NCBI GenBank assembly: GCA_947579605.1
Contig: OX388314.1
Location: 13,141,982-13,205,981 of the forward strand
Length of the DNA: 64,000 bases
Source: Athripsodes cinereus
Lineage: Eukaryota; Arthropoda; Insecta; Trichoptera; Leptoceridae
Direction of reading: 5' to 3'
In this document: positions 34,917-45,939 of the stretch, piece after piece
Layout: every line of letters starts with the position of its first letter
How positions within the stretch are numbered: the first letter of the stretch is position 1
Program-made: the position numbers and the translations under genes
The notes under the pieces: model-generated
What the model saw: only the letters and a program-made list of their open reading frames with translations
The model's database searches: none
Told to the model about the DNA's origin: nothing

Positions 34917-36847
34917 TTCATTATTTTTGTTTATGTTATTATTTTATCTTTATTCGTGTCTTCTAATTTAATTGGTTCCAAAGGTACTTTTCCTGTTGCA
35001 TTTATTGTAAGAGAATAAAAATGACTGTCCTGACTATCCATATTATTATTGATGTGATGTGTTTTGTATTAGGATATAAGTGCCTTATATTATTATTACT
35101 TGTGAACTACTGCAAGGGATCGTTTACATACTCAATTTATGTATGTACATAATTATTAGAGTGAAGTGAAGGCATAAGGCATGCAACAATCCAGTTGTCA
35201 TCATGAACACCTAAATAAGTGGCACATAAATATTCCTTACCAATGTGATTTATTTTTTCACACTATTTTAATTTTGTATTTTTTATACATACATACATGT
35301 TTTATTATTGTCATGTTTTGTAGACTTGGAGAAACTGTTAAAAGTGATAAACAAAATTAAGCTACTTGGGAAATATCTAAATTCATATACCATTGCCTTA
35401 TTTTTCACATTTAAAACAAAAAAATATGATAAAAAATTAAAAAAAATAAGAAAAAAAATCCTGATGATGCCAATGCATTGGTGAAAGTGCTAGGCGTAAT
35501 TGTAGTATACTTTGGTATAAGTACATTAATGTGAAACAAAAAACAGTGTTTTTATTATATTTTATATTATTAAAAAAATAGTTTGGGGATTCTCGTGCAA
35601 AAAAGATTCTTTATAAAAAATTCAGGATTAATGACATGTCGATTCACTTATATAAGGTATTTAAATTTGTTTATTGTTATGAATTTTATTCTTCTCTGTA
35701 CATTGATTGTAATATTATAAACCGGTACTAAGTTTCATAAAATTATATAATATAATTCAACGTACCAAGGGTGAGTTAATCGCTATATTGTGATAACTTC
35801 CAACTAATGCGGGTAGTCAGTTGTACAGAAATGAAGTTTTGTGGTATATTTTTAAATGTGGCAGAAAAATATGATGTAAATAGTACCAATGTTCTATGGA
35901 ACACTCAACAAAAAATTGGTCTCCCACTCTTTTCTTTGACTATATTTTAAATATATTAAAATGTTTTGGATTTATGCAGATATTTGTATTCACAACATAA
36001 CACTTGATGTCAACTTTATAAGTAAAACTTCTTCAATTGTTCAAGAGTTTTGTGCATTTAAATTGTGAAAAACATGTTTGAGAATTTTTAAAATGTATTG
36101 TAATAAAAGCATGGTATATTTGTCACATTAATGACATGCTCCAGCGCTTATAGATACTCACACATAACAGCATTTCAGATCTTCCAGGGGCTTATCTGGT
36201 TACTCGGAGATGGTTGATCATTTTATTTTATTTTTATCATTGCATTGATTGGATCATAATTTTGATATTAAAAATACTATAAATATTCCAATACCTACAC
36301 TATCTCCTTTGTTGAAGCTCACTAGTCATTCCAAATTAACACCCATTGTCTTTTTTCTTATATTTTCTTATTTCTTGTTTTTACTGACATTGTTTCTAAA
36401 TTGACTTTATTTCTTTTAATCAGTTCTCTTGATAATAAGCACTCAAGCTTATAATCATTGAATGAAAAGTAAGCATATTTTTGTACAATTTTGAAATTCT
36501 TAGCACATATTACATAAACTGCTACATAATTGTATTGCTACAAGTTATTATTTCATGATATTATGGACATATTTGGTGCTTTTGAGAAAATGAGGGACAG
36601 CAAAATTGTATCACATAGTCTACATTCTTTTAAATTGTTCATTTAAGACTCTTCTAAGGGTCAGTTCTCAGTGTCTGTCTCACAAGGGACCTGCTGCGAT
36701 GAGTAGAAAAGATAAAGTATCAAGAAAAATAACCAAAATTATTCAGTATAAAAATGAAACTGGTTAGACAATGACTAATTAAGTACATAATTACATTTTT
36801 TAATATCAGATAATGTGAAATAGGTATACTAATAGTCGAAATAAATA
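34917..36847. other. 3' UTR and AT-rich intergenic sequence
   Basis: AATAAA at about 35012 may end the 338-aa gene's transcript. A reverse LINE-like tail lies at about 35690-35830. Nothing coding is seen. Confidence 0.4.
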
Positions 36848-36981
36848 AAATAAATGTTTTATTCTACTATTTGTTTATTAGACAGAGAGACGTCTTTCGT
36901 CTTATTAGGACATTGTCAATCGTACAAGACGAAAGACGTATCTCTGTCTAATAAACAAATAGTAGAATAAAACATTTATTT
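36848..36981. repeat. long near-perfect hairpin, 56-bp arms
   Basis: 36848-36903 and 36926-36981 are inverted repeats of 56 bp with one mismatch (GAGAGACGTC versus GAGATACGTC), separated by 22 nt. The arms contain TAGACAGAGA and GTCTTTCGTCTT. It may be a foldback MITE or a hairpin RNA precursor; no flanking duplication is evident (AATAAAT runs blur both edges). Confidence 0.85.
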
Positions 36982-38164
36982 ATTTATTCATCACAAACAT
37001 ACGCCAACAGGCCCAACATATATACATACCCAACATTTGTTTTATTTATTTCGATATGGAATTCTTCTACCTAAACACCAATACAGTGAATATATTAATA
37101 GTACATACAAATCAAATACTACGTATGTATATATACTCATGTATATTTACTTAATTAAAATCTCAATTTGATAACTTTGATGAATAGCAATCATATCAAT
37201 GTAAGTACATATTATTAAGTAAATATGGTTGGTTTTTATTTTTTCTAGTTGTGTAGATAATATGACAACTAAATAAATAGTTGTATATTATGTGTTATTA
37301 TGTCAACGTTTTAAGTGGATATTTATGTTTGTTTACATTGATCATATCTATCAAGTATATAGGTACTCTGATATTGACATACATATTTCTGGACTATCTC
37401 TTTTTCATATCTCGACGATCTATCTCCTCATTGCATCCAATATGAAGTGTTGGATTTAATAGGGACACTATTTTGTGTTAACTATAAAGTCCACACATAG
37501 ATAAATATTTGTGTTTGGGAAGTCCCAGATAAGTGAATATCAGTTTGTTTTGTTTTCTGAACACATGGGTACGTAACACTGCAAATATCATATTTATGTC
37601 AGTTTGATAACACAATATCTCACTGTTACGACAACTATGTAGGTATATACCTCTGCCTTTTATTTTATATTGCATCTCAAGAGCCTGTATTAATCCTCTT
37701 TAATTTCACAAATTTTGTATCACAGTAATGCTTTACCTTCTTTATTATTCATATATTAAATTGAATCAGTTTGTATGAAAGATATCGCAATACCTAACGT
37801 GGTAAACTTGCCCCCTGTGCCTTGATTATTATTTTGTATATACCTATTATATCCTATAATACAGTACTGTGAGCTTATTCATGATATAAAATAATACAAG
37901 TAGATAATTTGAACAATATTGTTAATTAAACTTTATATAGTTAACTGTTTTAAAATTTATTTTCCATTTTTTACTATACTACTATACTATACCCTCACGC
38001 CGTGTCCCAAGTGGGGGTAGGCAGAGAGAACTCAAATATCTTTTATGCCTGCATTCTAATCTTTATGTTGAATTCTTTGCAATTAATCAGGTTCTTCAAA
38101 TTGCATATTCAACTATCTATAGAAAAATATGGGTCACAATTCTAGAGATAAAATATTATGAGAG
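36982..38164. other. AT-rich intergenic sequence
   Basis: One recognisable patch at 37992-38027 (CCTCACGCCGTGTCCCAAGT, GGGGTAGGCAGAG) is the type of repeat fragment found throughout lepidopteran genomes. Otherwise no features. Confidence 0.35.
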
Positions 38165-41100
38165 CAGAATATTTTCATATGGCTGTCAGTAGTTTGTGTC
38201 CTACAAGGCAGCGATTTGAAAGATTGGCGATAGAAAATACTAATTATGAATGCTGAGATGGGCATGGATGATATTTTTGGGTGTATTGATGATTTTGAGA
38301 ATACTGATACTAGAAATGTGTTGACGGCCAATGAATGCCGCGACTATATCGACTCTAAGTGTTGTCTAAGGGTAATACACATTAACATAAGAAGTATTAG
38401 TAAAAATTTTGATGCATTTCTTGTTGAGATGTCTGATTTATCTATCGACTGGGATGTCATTGTGTTCTCTGAATGTTGGCTTGGTCCCTCATACCTTCCT
38501 AGACAACTTAGTGGATATACGGAGTATCATACAGAAACCTACTTGAATAAGAGTTGTGGTCTGGTGGTGTACATTAATAACAGGTATCATAGCTCCACAG
38601 TAACTGAAACCTCCATTTGCGAAGCCAACTGTCTTCAGATTCGTCTCAATGAGAATCGAGTTATACTTGCTTTGTACAGACCGCCAAGCTATGTGAATAA
38701 GAACCCATTTTTGGAATCTCTAGCTGATTTGCTTACCGAGCTAAGACCGTTTAAAGAATCCTTGATTGTTGGAGATATTAATATTGATATTCTTGAGAAT
38801 GATGTTTCAAGTGTTAAATACTTATCAATGCTCAATGAGTTTGGATACATTTCCTCAATCAATATTGCAACTAGAAAACAATCAAATTCTTGTTTGGATC
38901 ACATGATGTTGAGATCTCGTTTATCTTTTGTACCTGTAGTATACGAGTGCTCAGTAACGGACCATTGTGCAATAATGCTTGGACTTGTGGATGGGATCGG
39001 GGATGGAGGACAGAAAAAGAGACTGGATAAAACTGAAATGAAGATTATTGATCACGATGCAATTATACGATCCATAAATTCAGAGGATTGGGATCCTGTG
39101 TTCAGATCGATGGATCCCGAGGAGTCTCTCAACATATTCCTGGAAAAATTTAAATTCCATATTTCCCGGAACACGACATACAAGAACTGTGGTTCTGTTA
39201 GCAGAAAGAGGCAACTGAAACCATGGATTACCTTATCCATGGTTCAATGTATTAGAAAGAGAAATAAACTGCATCAGGCAGCTAGAAGAAATCCACATGA
39301 TTTAGGTTTAAGAAACAGATATCTGAGATACAGAAATACATGCAATGCCATTATATCTGATACTAAAAATGAATACTATGGTTGTAAGGTTCGTGACGCA
39401 GGAAATAATACAAGGAAGGTTTGGAATGTTATCAGGGAATGTACATACAATGGGAAGGAGAAAAACAATGAGTTGAACGCTGTTCTTGTAAACAATAGAA
39501 TTGTAAAAATGTGTGATGATCCTATCACTGTTGTTGATCATGTAAATGAATTCTTTGTTAGCGTGGGAAGGAATTTGGCTAAGAAAATCTTGATCGATTT
39601 AAAAACAACTGAACAAGAACTAGCACAGGGAATGAAGAACCAAAATTGTCTTTCACCGTCAAATTCTTTTTTCATTAGTCCACTTACAACAAAGGAAATT
39701 ATAAAAATTATTGAATCACTGAAAAATAGTAATGCCTGTGGTTGGGACAAAATAAATACAAAGGTATTTAAACAATGTGCTGACCATATTTCTGAGCCAC
39801 TCGTGCATATTTTTAATTTATGTATTACACATGGAACTTTTCCTAGTCAATTGAAGTGTGCTATTGTGGTTCCAATATATAAATCAGGAGATAAAAACCT
39901 CATTACCAATTATAGACCGATTTCGCTTTTAAGTATTGTATCCAAAGTTTTTGAGAAGGCGTTGAAGGCTAGACTGGATGTTTATCTCGAAAAGTTAAAC
40001 TTTTTATCGGATCAACAGTATGGATTTCGGTCTGGTTTAAGTACGCAAAATGCTCTGAACTCTTTCTCTGATTACGTAGCGAGGGCTTTGGATGAGAGGT
40101 ATAAATGTTTGGCAGTTTTTGTTGATTTGGCCAAGGCGTTTGATACTGTTTCTCATGCCTTGTTGCTGAGGAAATTGGAGTTCATCGGAATCAGAGGTCT
40201 GGCACTGGATCTATTTAGGAGTTATCTATCTGGTAGGATGCAATTGAGCAGAGTTGGTGAAACGTTGAGTGCCCAAAGGGAGGTACAGTGTGGCGTTCCT
40301 CAGGGCAGCACACTGGGTCCACTGCTCTTTCTCATTTACATCAATGATCTGTGTAATTTGAGGTTCAGGGGATCTGTTATTTCTTTTGCGGATGATACGG
40401 TGTTGATGTTCAAGGGAAGGACGTGGGAGGAGGTGTATGGTTTGGCTGAGATTGGTATCGGCAGGGTTGGGGTATGGTTTAAGAATCACTTGCTTACTCT
40501 GAACACGGAAAAAACTAAATATATGACCTTTTCTATTACATCCTCGGGTGGTCCACATTCTTCCATTCCGTTAGTGTTGCATACATGTTCGAGGACACAA
40601 ATTTGCGATTGTCCACATATATCTGCATGTAAATCTATTAAGTACTTGGGTTTGGTGATTGACCCACATCTGAGATGGAATATTCATATAGAGGGACTAT
40701 CTAAGCGATTGAGAAAACTAATACATATTTTTTGTGTGTTGAGGAATATTTTGGATAAGGATAGATTAAGAGAGGTATATTATGCATTGTGTGATTCCGT
40801 GATGAGCTATGGGATAGAGTGCTGGGGTAGTGCCGCTGAGTCTCACATGTATCAGGTTAATGTTGCACAGAAAGCAATAGTAAGAGTGATGAGTCATGCA
40901 CCGTACAGGCATCCATCGGATCCACTGTTTAAAGGTCTTCGAATATTTGATGCCAGGCAGATTTATATTAAAGATACAATTAAACGTTACGCTGCAAGTA
41001 GGACAGAGAGAACTATCGCTGAAGGCAGTCATAACACTCGATCCATAACAAGGGGTGTCAGTGTCGTTCCCTTTGTCAATACGGCTCTTGGACAGCGATC

Positions 41101-41950
41101 AGCATTTTATCTGTCACCAAGGCTGTACAATTCGTTGCCTGATCATCTTAAGCTCAATATGAGTCTAAGCGTTATTGTACGAAACATTAAAAACTGGTTA
41201 ATGGAGATGGGTCGGTCTGAAGCTAAAAGCAAACTTTTTACTCATGTTACTTGAATTATTGATTGACTGATACTGTGTTTCATTTTAATTTTTACATTTG
41301 TTGACTAATTCCTATACTGACTTGTTTCTTATCATTTGTTTTTTGTATGTAGTGTATTCATTTGCTTGTTCAATGTTTGATTATATTGTTGTTTGCTCTT
41401 TGATTGACTAATATACATGGATCGAATTGTTTGTTTGTTCCATTTTTGTTACTGTTCCTATTATGAAGCCTGCTGTTTAGTTTCCTCTATGTTTGTCGTA
41501 TAGTTTTTATTTATTTTATTTTTATTTACTGACAAAATATACATATACCTACTCGTTCATTTTTTAATATAAACTAAGTGCATGATTTGTTTTATTTTTG
41601 TGTTTTACTTTGCTGTATTGATTGTTTGTGTTATTTGCAGTATATTTTGTTTATGTTATGTATACAGATTTTATTTATTTAAACAGATTAGATTAAATTT
41701 TGTAAGCATATATGTTTTTCTAAATGGTCATTCCGCATTTGTTAATCAGGCGAAAATAGCAACTTATCAAAAATATCGACACTTTCCAAGAGACTACATC
41801 TTGAGTACCTACAACAATTTTAATGTTGTATATGTTGTAATGTAATATAATGTTGTATATGTAATGCTTTTTGTGATTGTGTATATGTTTCAGTGTGTTT
41901 GATATGTTTGTGAGATGTTTGCCCTAGAACAGGTTATACCTAGCTGGGCA
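38165..41950 (+). mobile_element. non-LTR retrotransposon (CR1/Jockey group), 5'-truncated in ORF1, intact ORF2
   Basis: The end of a first frame (MAVSSLCPTRQRFERLAIEN ... NYEC, stop at about 38256) overlaps the start of the 1002-codon ORF2, as in two-ORF LINEs. ORF2 is followed by several hundred bases of T-rich sequence that I take as 3' UTR; the exact end is not clear (about 41950). No target duplication was found. Confidence 0.7.
38246..41254 (+). CDS. LINE ORF2: APE endonuclease plus reverse transcriptase, intact
   Basis: 1002 aa with no stop or frameshift. The N-terminal apurinic-type endonuclease shows IHINIRSI, FSECWL (catalytic E), LYRPPS, VGDINIDIL (usual GDFN), SCLDHMML and SVTDHCAIML, so all metal and active-site motifs are recognisable. 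Reverse transcriptase: NYRPISLLSIVSKVFEK, YGFRSGLST, FVDLAKAFDTVSH, CGVPQGSTLGPLLF, SFADDTVLMF (catalytic FADD), KYLGLVIDPHLRW. The C-terminal region has SYGIECWGS and the WLMEMG end. It performs target-primed reverse transcription: the endonuclease nicks the target and RT copies RNA from the nick. Best fits CR1/Jockey-group LINEs; clade not assigned. Without a whole ORF1 it is probably not mobile alone. Confidence 0.93.
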   Translation: MNAEMGMDDIFGCIDDFENTDTRNVLTANECRDYIDSKCCLRVIHINIRSISKNFDAFLVEMSDLSIDWDVIVFSECWLGPSYLPRQLSGYTEYHTETYLNKSCGLVVYINNRYHSSTVTETSICEANCLQIRLNENRVILALYRPPSYVNKNPFLESLADLLTELRPFKESLIVGDINIDILENDVSSVKYLSMLNEFGYISSINIATRKQSNSCLDHMMLRSRLSFVPVVYECSVTDHCAIMLGLVDGIGDGGQKKRLDKTEMKIIDHDAIIRSINSEDWDPVFRSMDPEESLNIFLEKFKFHISRNTTYKNCGSVSRKRQLKPWITLSMVQCIRKRNKLHQAARRNPHDLGLRNRYLRYRNTCNAIISDTKNEYYGCKVRDAGNNTRKVWNVIRECTYNGKEKNNELNAVLVNNRIVKMCDDPITVVDHVNEFFVSVGRNLAKKILIDLKTTEQELAQGMKNQNCLSPSNSFFISPLTTKEIIKIIESLKNSNACGWDKINTKVFKQCADHISEPLVHIFNLCITHGTFPSQLKCAIVVPIYKSGDKNLITNYRPISLLSIVSKVFEKALKARLDVYLEKLNFLSDQQYGFRSGLSTQNALNSFSDYVARALDERYKCLAVFVDLAKAFDTVSHALLLRKLEFIGIRGLALDLFRSYLSGRMQLSRVGETLSAQREVQCGVPQGSTLGPLLFLIYINDLCNLRFRGSVISFADDTVLMFKGRTWEEVYGLAEIGIGRVGVWFKNHLLTLNTEKTKYMTFSITSSGGPHSSIPLVLHTCSRTQICDCPHISACKSIKYLGLVIDPHLRWNIHIEGLSKRLRKLIHIFCVLRNILDKDRLREVYYALCDSVMSYGIECWGSAAESHMYQVNVAQKAIVRVMSHAPYRHPSDPLFKGLRIFDARQIYIKDTIKRYAASRTERTIAEGSHNTRSITRGVSVVPFVNTALGQRSAFYLSPRLYNSLPDHLKLNMSLSVIVRNIKNWLMEMGRSEAKSKLFTHVT

Positions 41951-43872
41951 GCATTAATGAAAATATGTATAAGATTTGTAATTTATTGGTGTAGTAAAAT
42001 TAAAAAAAATACACAGTTATGAATAATGTGATTCAAAGAGTTAATAATCTCAATATGTTAGAGAATCCATGTGTCATTAATTAAATTTATTCCCCATTCA
42101 GCACGTTTAAAAGCTGGTCTTAGGGGAACAGTAAAAGACAGTATGAAGCTAAAAAACAGTACAATAAATTATGACCAGCATTATATTATTATCAAATAAT
42201 AACCGTTTACTTTATTAAAATCACGTGTATTTGATACACGTAATGTGTACAGTGACGTGTGAAGAAAGTAAAAACAGTATGAATTATATATTTAATTTTA
42301 TGCGCCTATTATAATATTAATGTACTGTTTAAACGAGTGATGTTTTTCATGAAACAGTATTGTCTCAGTGCATAATATATTTAATATTGTATGTGTAGAT
42401 ACTTATGTCGTTAGCTAATTGATATAAGTATCTTGACGAATATCCTGAATTAATTACGAGTCGTCGGCTAATTAATAGATTAATAAGTACATTCCTCTTA
42501 GCTCAATTGAGGAATGTGTTTGCGCGGCCTGTATTGTATTTTACAGTTTTTAATTAATTCGTTATACTTTGCGCCTACATACTTTCGTTAATTGAATAGC
42601 TTTACATAGAGTTTTAGCCTCCAAAGTGATACGATGGATTTCCAAGGATATAGTTTATTCCAAACCTAGATTCATTAAAAAAAAAAAAGAAAAATAGTGA
42701 CATCATGTGTTAAACTTCCAATAGTTGAACATGACTTATTTAATAAAAAGAAAACTAATAATCCCACAGAAATAACTACATACTCTGTTTGTGATTCATG
42801 TTTTCTGTGATTCATTTTCAAATACTTACTAAACCTTCAGTTAGTCAACATATTGAAAAAAATTGTACAATAGGTACATGTTGACAACACGGTTTGAGCT
42901 TATATCAATTTAATCTACAGTAGGTACATCACCTGCCAGATCATGTGTTGTACATAATTATTGCTATTTATTAATCCGTAAACATCGAAAGGGATGAGTG
43001 CATACCAGTTACGTGTTATTTATAATATACTAATACATTTCATATGCCTAACGAGAAAAAATATTTTCACCATTAGCTGCTCGACTGGTTTAGTTTAGGT
43101 ATTGAACATACTCGTATCAACCATTATCATTATACGTAACTATATATTAGTATATACTATGTGTGAGCTCTCGACCACTTTCACTCATACGTTTAAATTC
43201 ATATTTTTGCGATATCGCCATTGTTCGCACTGCCTCTTATCGTCGTTGTAAATGACGTGTAGTAAATTGTAATTAACCGTTTCTATTGTCTCCCTCGCAA
43301 CCACTAACAATTATTGAAGTGAAGCGCCCACTGTATTCAAATCACATCTAACTGTCTGCTATCCAATTAGATATAATTTATTTATCTATTATTTTGCGAA
43401 GTATGTAAGTGACATTGATCCCCGGCCTCGATTTAATTATTTATTTATTTATTCAACAAGTATGTATACGACTTGCACCTATTTATAATAAATATTATGA
43501 AGAAACAATATAAACTTAACACCCTTCATTCAATAACAATTCAATTGAGAATATATGATTCTGTTTAAAATATAATTATTTCGCTTCTTTTAAATACAAA
43601 TTCTCATGAACGCACGTCGATTTCTCTTACTCAACACTTGAACGTCCTTGAGAATTTGATCTACATGGATCTCGGACCCCCTCCCCCTCTTTTTTAAAAT
43701 ATGATGATGTTTAATGTAACATTTTTTATTCATCAATTTATTTTTAATTAATCTTTAAAAAATGACAATCATTGAAAATTAATGCAATGTTCTGATCAAA
43801 TAAATTTATTTTCATTTTCGTATTGAAAAGCAATAACAGCTTGTTGTAGAGTAGGTACTCTGATATATCCTT
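41951..43872. other. AT-rich intergenic sequence
   Basis: No gene seen. A few unremarkable repeats (TTTATTTATTTATTTATT at about 43438). Confidence 0.4.
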
Positions 43873-44150
43873 AAGGAGGAGTGTTAGAATCTAATCATGC
43901 AGAAAAAATATGCTGCATGATTAGATTCTAAAATTGTTATGTTTCCCATTATGTATGTACGTTATATACACTGCGTTTACATTCGTCTTAGCATAAAAAA
44001 AACTTGTGAGTTGCGTCACGCCTTTTAGATAATACGAAACAATGGAAGTGATGCTTAAATTCTTGAATATAAAATCATTCATCAGGCTTACATACAATAC
44101 AGTAGGTATAGCTACATAACATAACAAATATAACTATCCAGATCAGTCAT
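43873..44150 (+). mobile_element. 3' end of a second Copia element: purine tract and LTR head
   Basis: AAGGAGGAG (43873-43881) directly precedes TGTTAGAATCTAATCATGC, which aligns with the Copia LTR start TGTTGAAGAGTAATCATAC; similarity continues through GATTAGATTC and AAAATTGTTATG. The order purine tract - LTR suggests a remnant 3' LTR. Its right end is not identifiable, so 44150 is nominal. Confidence 0.5.
43884..43931. repeat. perfect 19-bp hairpin at the LTR head
   Basis: TTAGAATCTAATCATGCAG (43884-43902) pairs with its exact complement at 43913-43931 across a 10-nt loop. Confidence 0.85.
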
Positions 44151-44531
44151 TCACACGTATAGGTATATTTTGGCTCAACAAGATCATCCCAATAATACAA
44201 TGCCGAGCACAATTATTTTATTACGACATCCATTAATCCTGATTGCCTTCATTGATGTCTTCCGCTGGTTAAATTTATTTTTGCTCAACTATTGAATACA
44301 GCTAGTAGAATTACTCCCTGTCTATTATTGTATTCTCCGCTATCTAATTTCCAGTCATCTAATAGAAACGCAAATTGTTATCTCAGCAATTTCACCACGC
44401 CTTTATTACTTCCAAGGTATAATGATTTCTTTATCAAACAAATATTTCCGAACTTTATTTGATGGTATATAAATAAAGCAAATAATGATTCAGTCCTCGC
44501 ATGTTCGCATACATTTCTATCTATCTATCTG

Positions 44532-44605
44532 TACCATCACGACATATCCCACACATGGGGCAGCCAAGTAGCAAACTGTCCTCTCCGTGCCAACAATAAA
44601 ATATA
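44532..44605 (-). repeat. S2 SINE-like fragment, reverse
   Basis: TACCATCACGACATATCCCA ... CATGGGGCAGCCAAG ... CTGTCCTCTCCGTGCCAACA. Confidence 0.55.
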
Positions 44606-44749
44606 ACGTGGTCAGATGGAATAAATCACTAACATGGTTTAATCTCGCTGCTGCATATCGTCACATTTTTAATTTAAATTAGAAATAGAAATTGCTTTGT
44701 TAATTTTGTTATGTAAATTATCATGTGCAAGAAGAATAAAATTAAATCA

Positions 44750-44826
44750 GACACAAGCTTTTAGCTTACTGTGAAAGGTGTATAAGGTTGTATTTGGGTT
44801 TATAACAAAAACCCAGATATATCTTT
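44750..44826 (+). repeat. S1 SINE body fragment
   Basis: GACACAAGCTTTTAGCTTAC through GTATTTGGGTTTATAACAAA then ACCCAGATATATCT; the tRNA-like head is missing. Confidence 0.65.
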
Positions 44827-44936
44827 TAAAATAAAGAAGAAAAATTAAGTATATACAACTTTCAGGGTGGGAAGCAAATACATTTTTCTCTGAATGTCAA
44901 TATTTTAATTGTTGTAATAAAACTACACATAGTCTT

Positions 44937-45455
44937 CATTCATCACGTTTACTTTCAGAGTCCATGTTTCACTCCCGTATAATAGAGCTGACCATATGTA
45001 TGCTTTAATCATTCTTTGTCGAAGTTTTAGATTTAAATTATCGTCACAGAAGAAGGGTCTCATCTTATTAAATGCAGCACGAGCAACTTCTATCCTGCAT
45101 TTTACCTCTGTATCTGGGTCGAGTGTATTTGTTATGATACTGCCGAGGTATTTAAACTGGTCAACCATTTCGATATTTACTCCTTTTAGTCGCAAAGATG
45201 ATCCAGAATAATCAAGTCTTCCAAAAGACATCCACTTGGTTTTAGCGACATTTATTGTCAGACCCAACTCTTCTCCAGCCGTGTCAATCTTATTTAGGAG
45301 TTCTTGGAGATCAATTATACTTTCAGCCAATATGACTGTATCGTCAGCATATCTGATATTATTTATAACGACTCCATTGATCTTCACTCCAAGGCTAGAG
45401 TTTTCTAGAGTTCTTTGGAACACTTTGTTGGAGTACAGGTTAAACAATAGAGGTG
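44937..45455 (-). pseudogene. RTE-like reverse transcriptase core, inverted segment
   Basis: Minus strand: SPLLFNLYSNKVFQRTLENS, NIRYADDTVILAESI (YADD catalytic box), TINVAKTKWMSFG, GVNIEMVDQFKYLGSI, EVARAAFNKMRPFFCDDNLN, then SALLYGSETWTLKVNVMN and the insertion edge. The 309-codon ORF extends beyond this on both sides by chance. The endonuclease and RT fingers are absent (5' truncation). Confidence 0.85.
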
Positions 45456-45844
45456 AAACATGGACTCTGAAAGTAAACGTGATGAATCGGTTAGAAGCAT
45501 TCGAAATGTGGATACACCGAAGAATGCTTCGTATACCTTGGACCGAAAAAGTCAGTAACATCGAAGTACTTAGGAGAGCCAGAGCCAGAAGAGAGCTGTT
45601 GTCGATAGTCAAAGTGAGGAAGGTCTCATATTTGGGTCTTGTGCTGCGTGGGGAGAAGTATCGTCTCCTCCGCCTTATATTGGAGGGCAAGATAGAGGGA
45701 AGACGGGGAGTTGGCAGAAAGCAGATGTCCTGGCTGCGCAACATTAGGGAGTGGACCGGAATCCGGACAGTGGATGACCTGTTCAGAGCAGCACAGGACA
45801 GGGAGGTTTTCGCCGGAGTGATCGCCAACGTCGGAGGGACCTGA
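45455..45844 (+). pseudogene. RTE-like reverse transcriptase C-terminus, sense segment
   Basis: Plus strand: ETWTLKVNVMNRLEAFEMW, HRRMLRIPWTEKVSNIEVL, VSYLGLVLRGEKYRLLRLIL, EGRRGVGRKQMSWLRNIREW, ending VIANVGGT and TGA. This follows directly in the protein from the end of the inverted segment. The frame is intact, indicating a fairly young insertion. Confidence 0.88.
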
Positions 45845-45939
45845 CATGGCACAGAAAGAAGAAGAAGATAGTCTTATTAATCAAGTTGTAATTGTAGGTA
45901 CATCGTTATTATTATTATGTTGGATGATTTATTCGGCGC

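Larger units (their letters stand above)
44937..45867. mobile_element. RTE-like LINE insertion with 5' inversion (twin priming)
   Basis: The 8-bp duplication ATAGTCTT (44929-44936 and 45868-45875) flanks 931 bp. The left part (44937 to about 45455) encodes the reverse transcriptase core on the minus strand; the right part (about 45455-45844) encodes the adjoining C-terminus on the plus strand, then a GAAGAAGAAG tail. Both parts contain ETWTLKVNVMN, so about 35 bp are shared at the join as an inverted repeat. An inverted 5' segment joined to a sense 3' segment between target duplications is the hallmark of twin-primed LINE integration. Confidence 0.9.

Noticed and set aside
41582..41845. 87-codon ORF with hydrophobic start after the LINE
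   Set aside because: Lies in the T-rich LINE 3' region; F/Y/V/I bias reflects base composition.
45236..45454. Plus-strand ORF extending upstream of the sense RTE segment
   Set aside because: It is antisense to the inverted reverse-transcriptase segment; only the part from about 45455 is LINE coding sequence.
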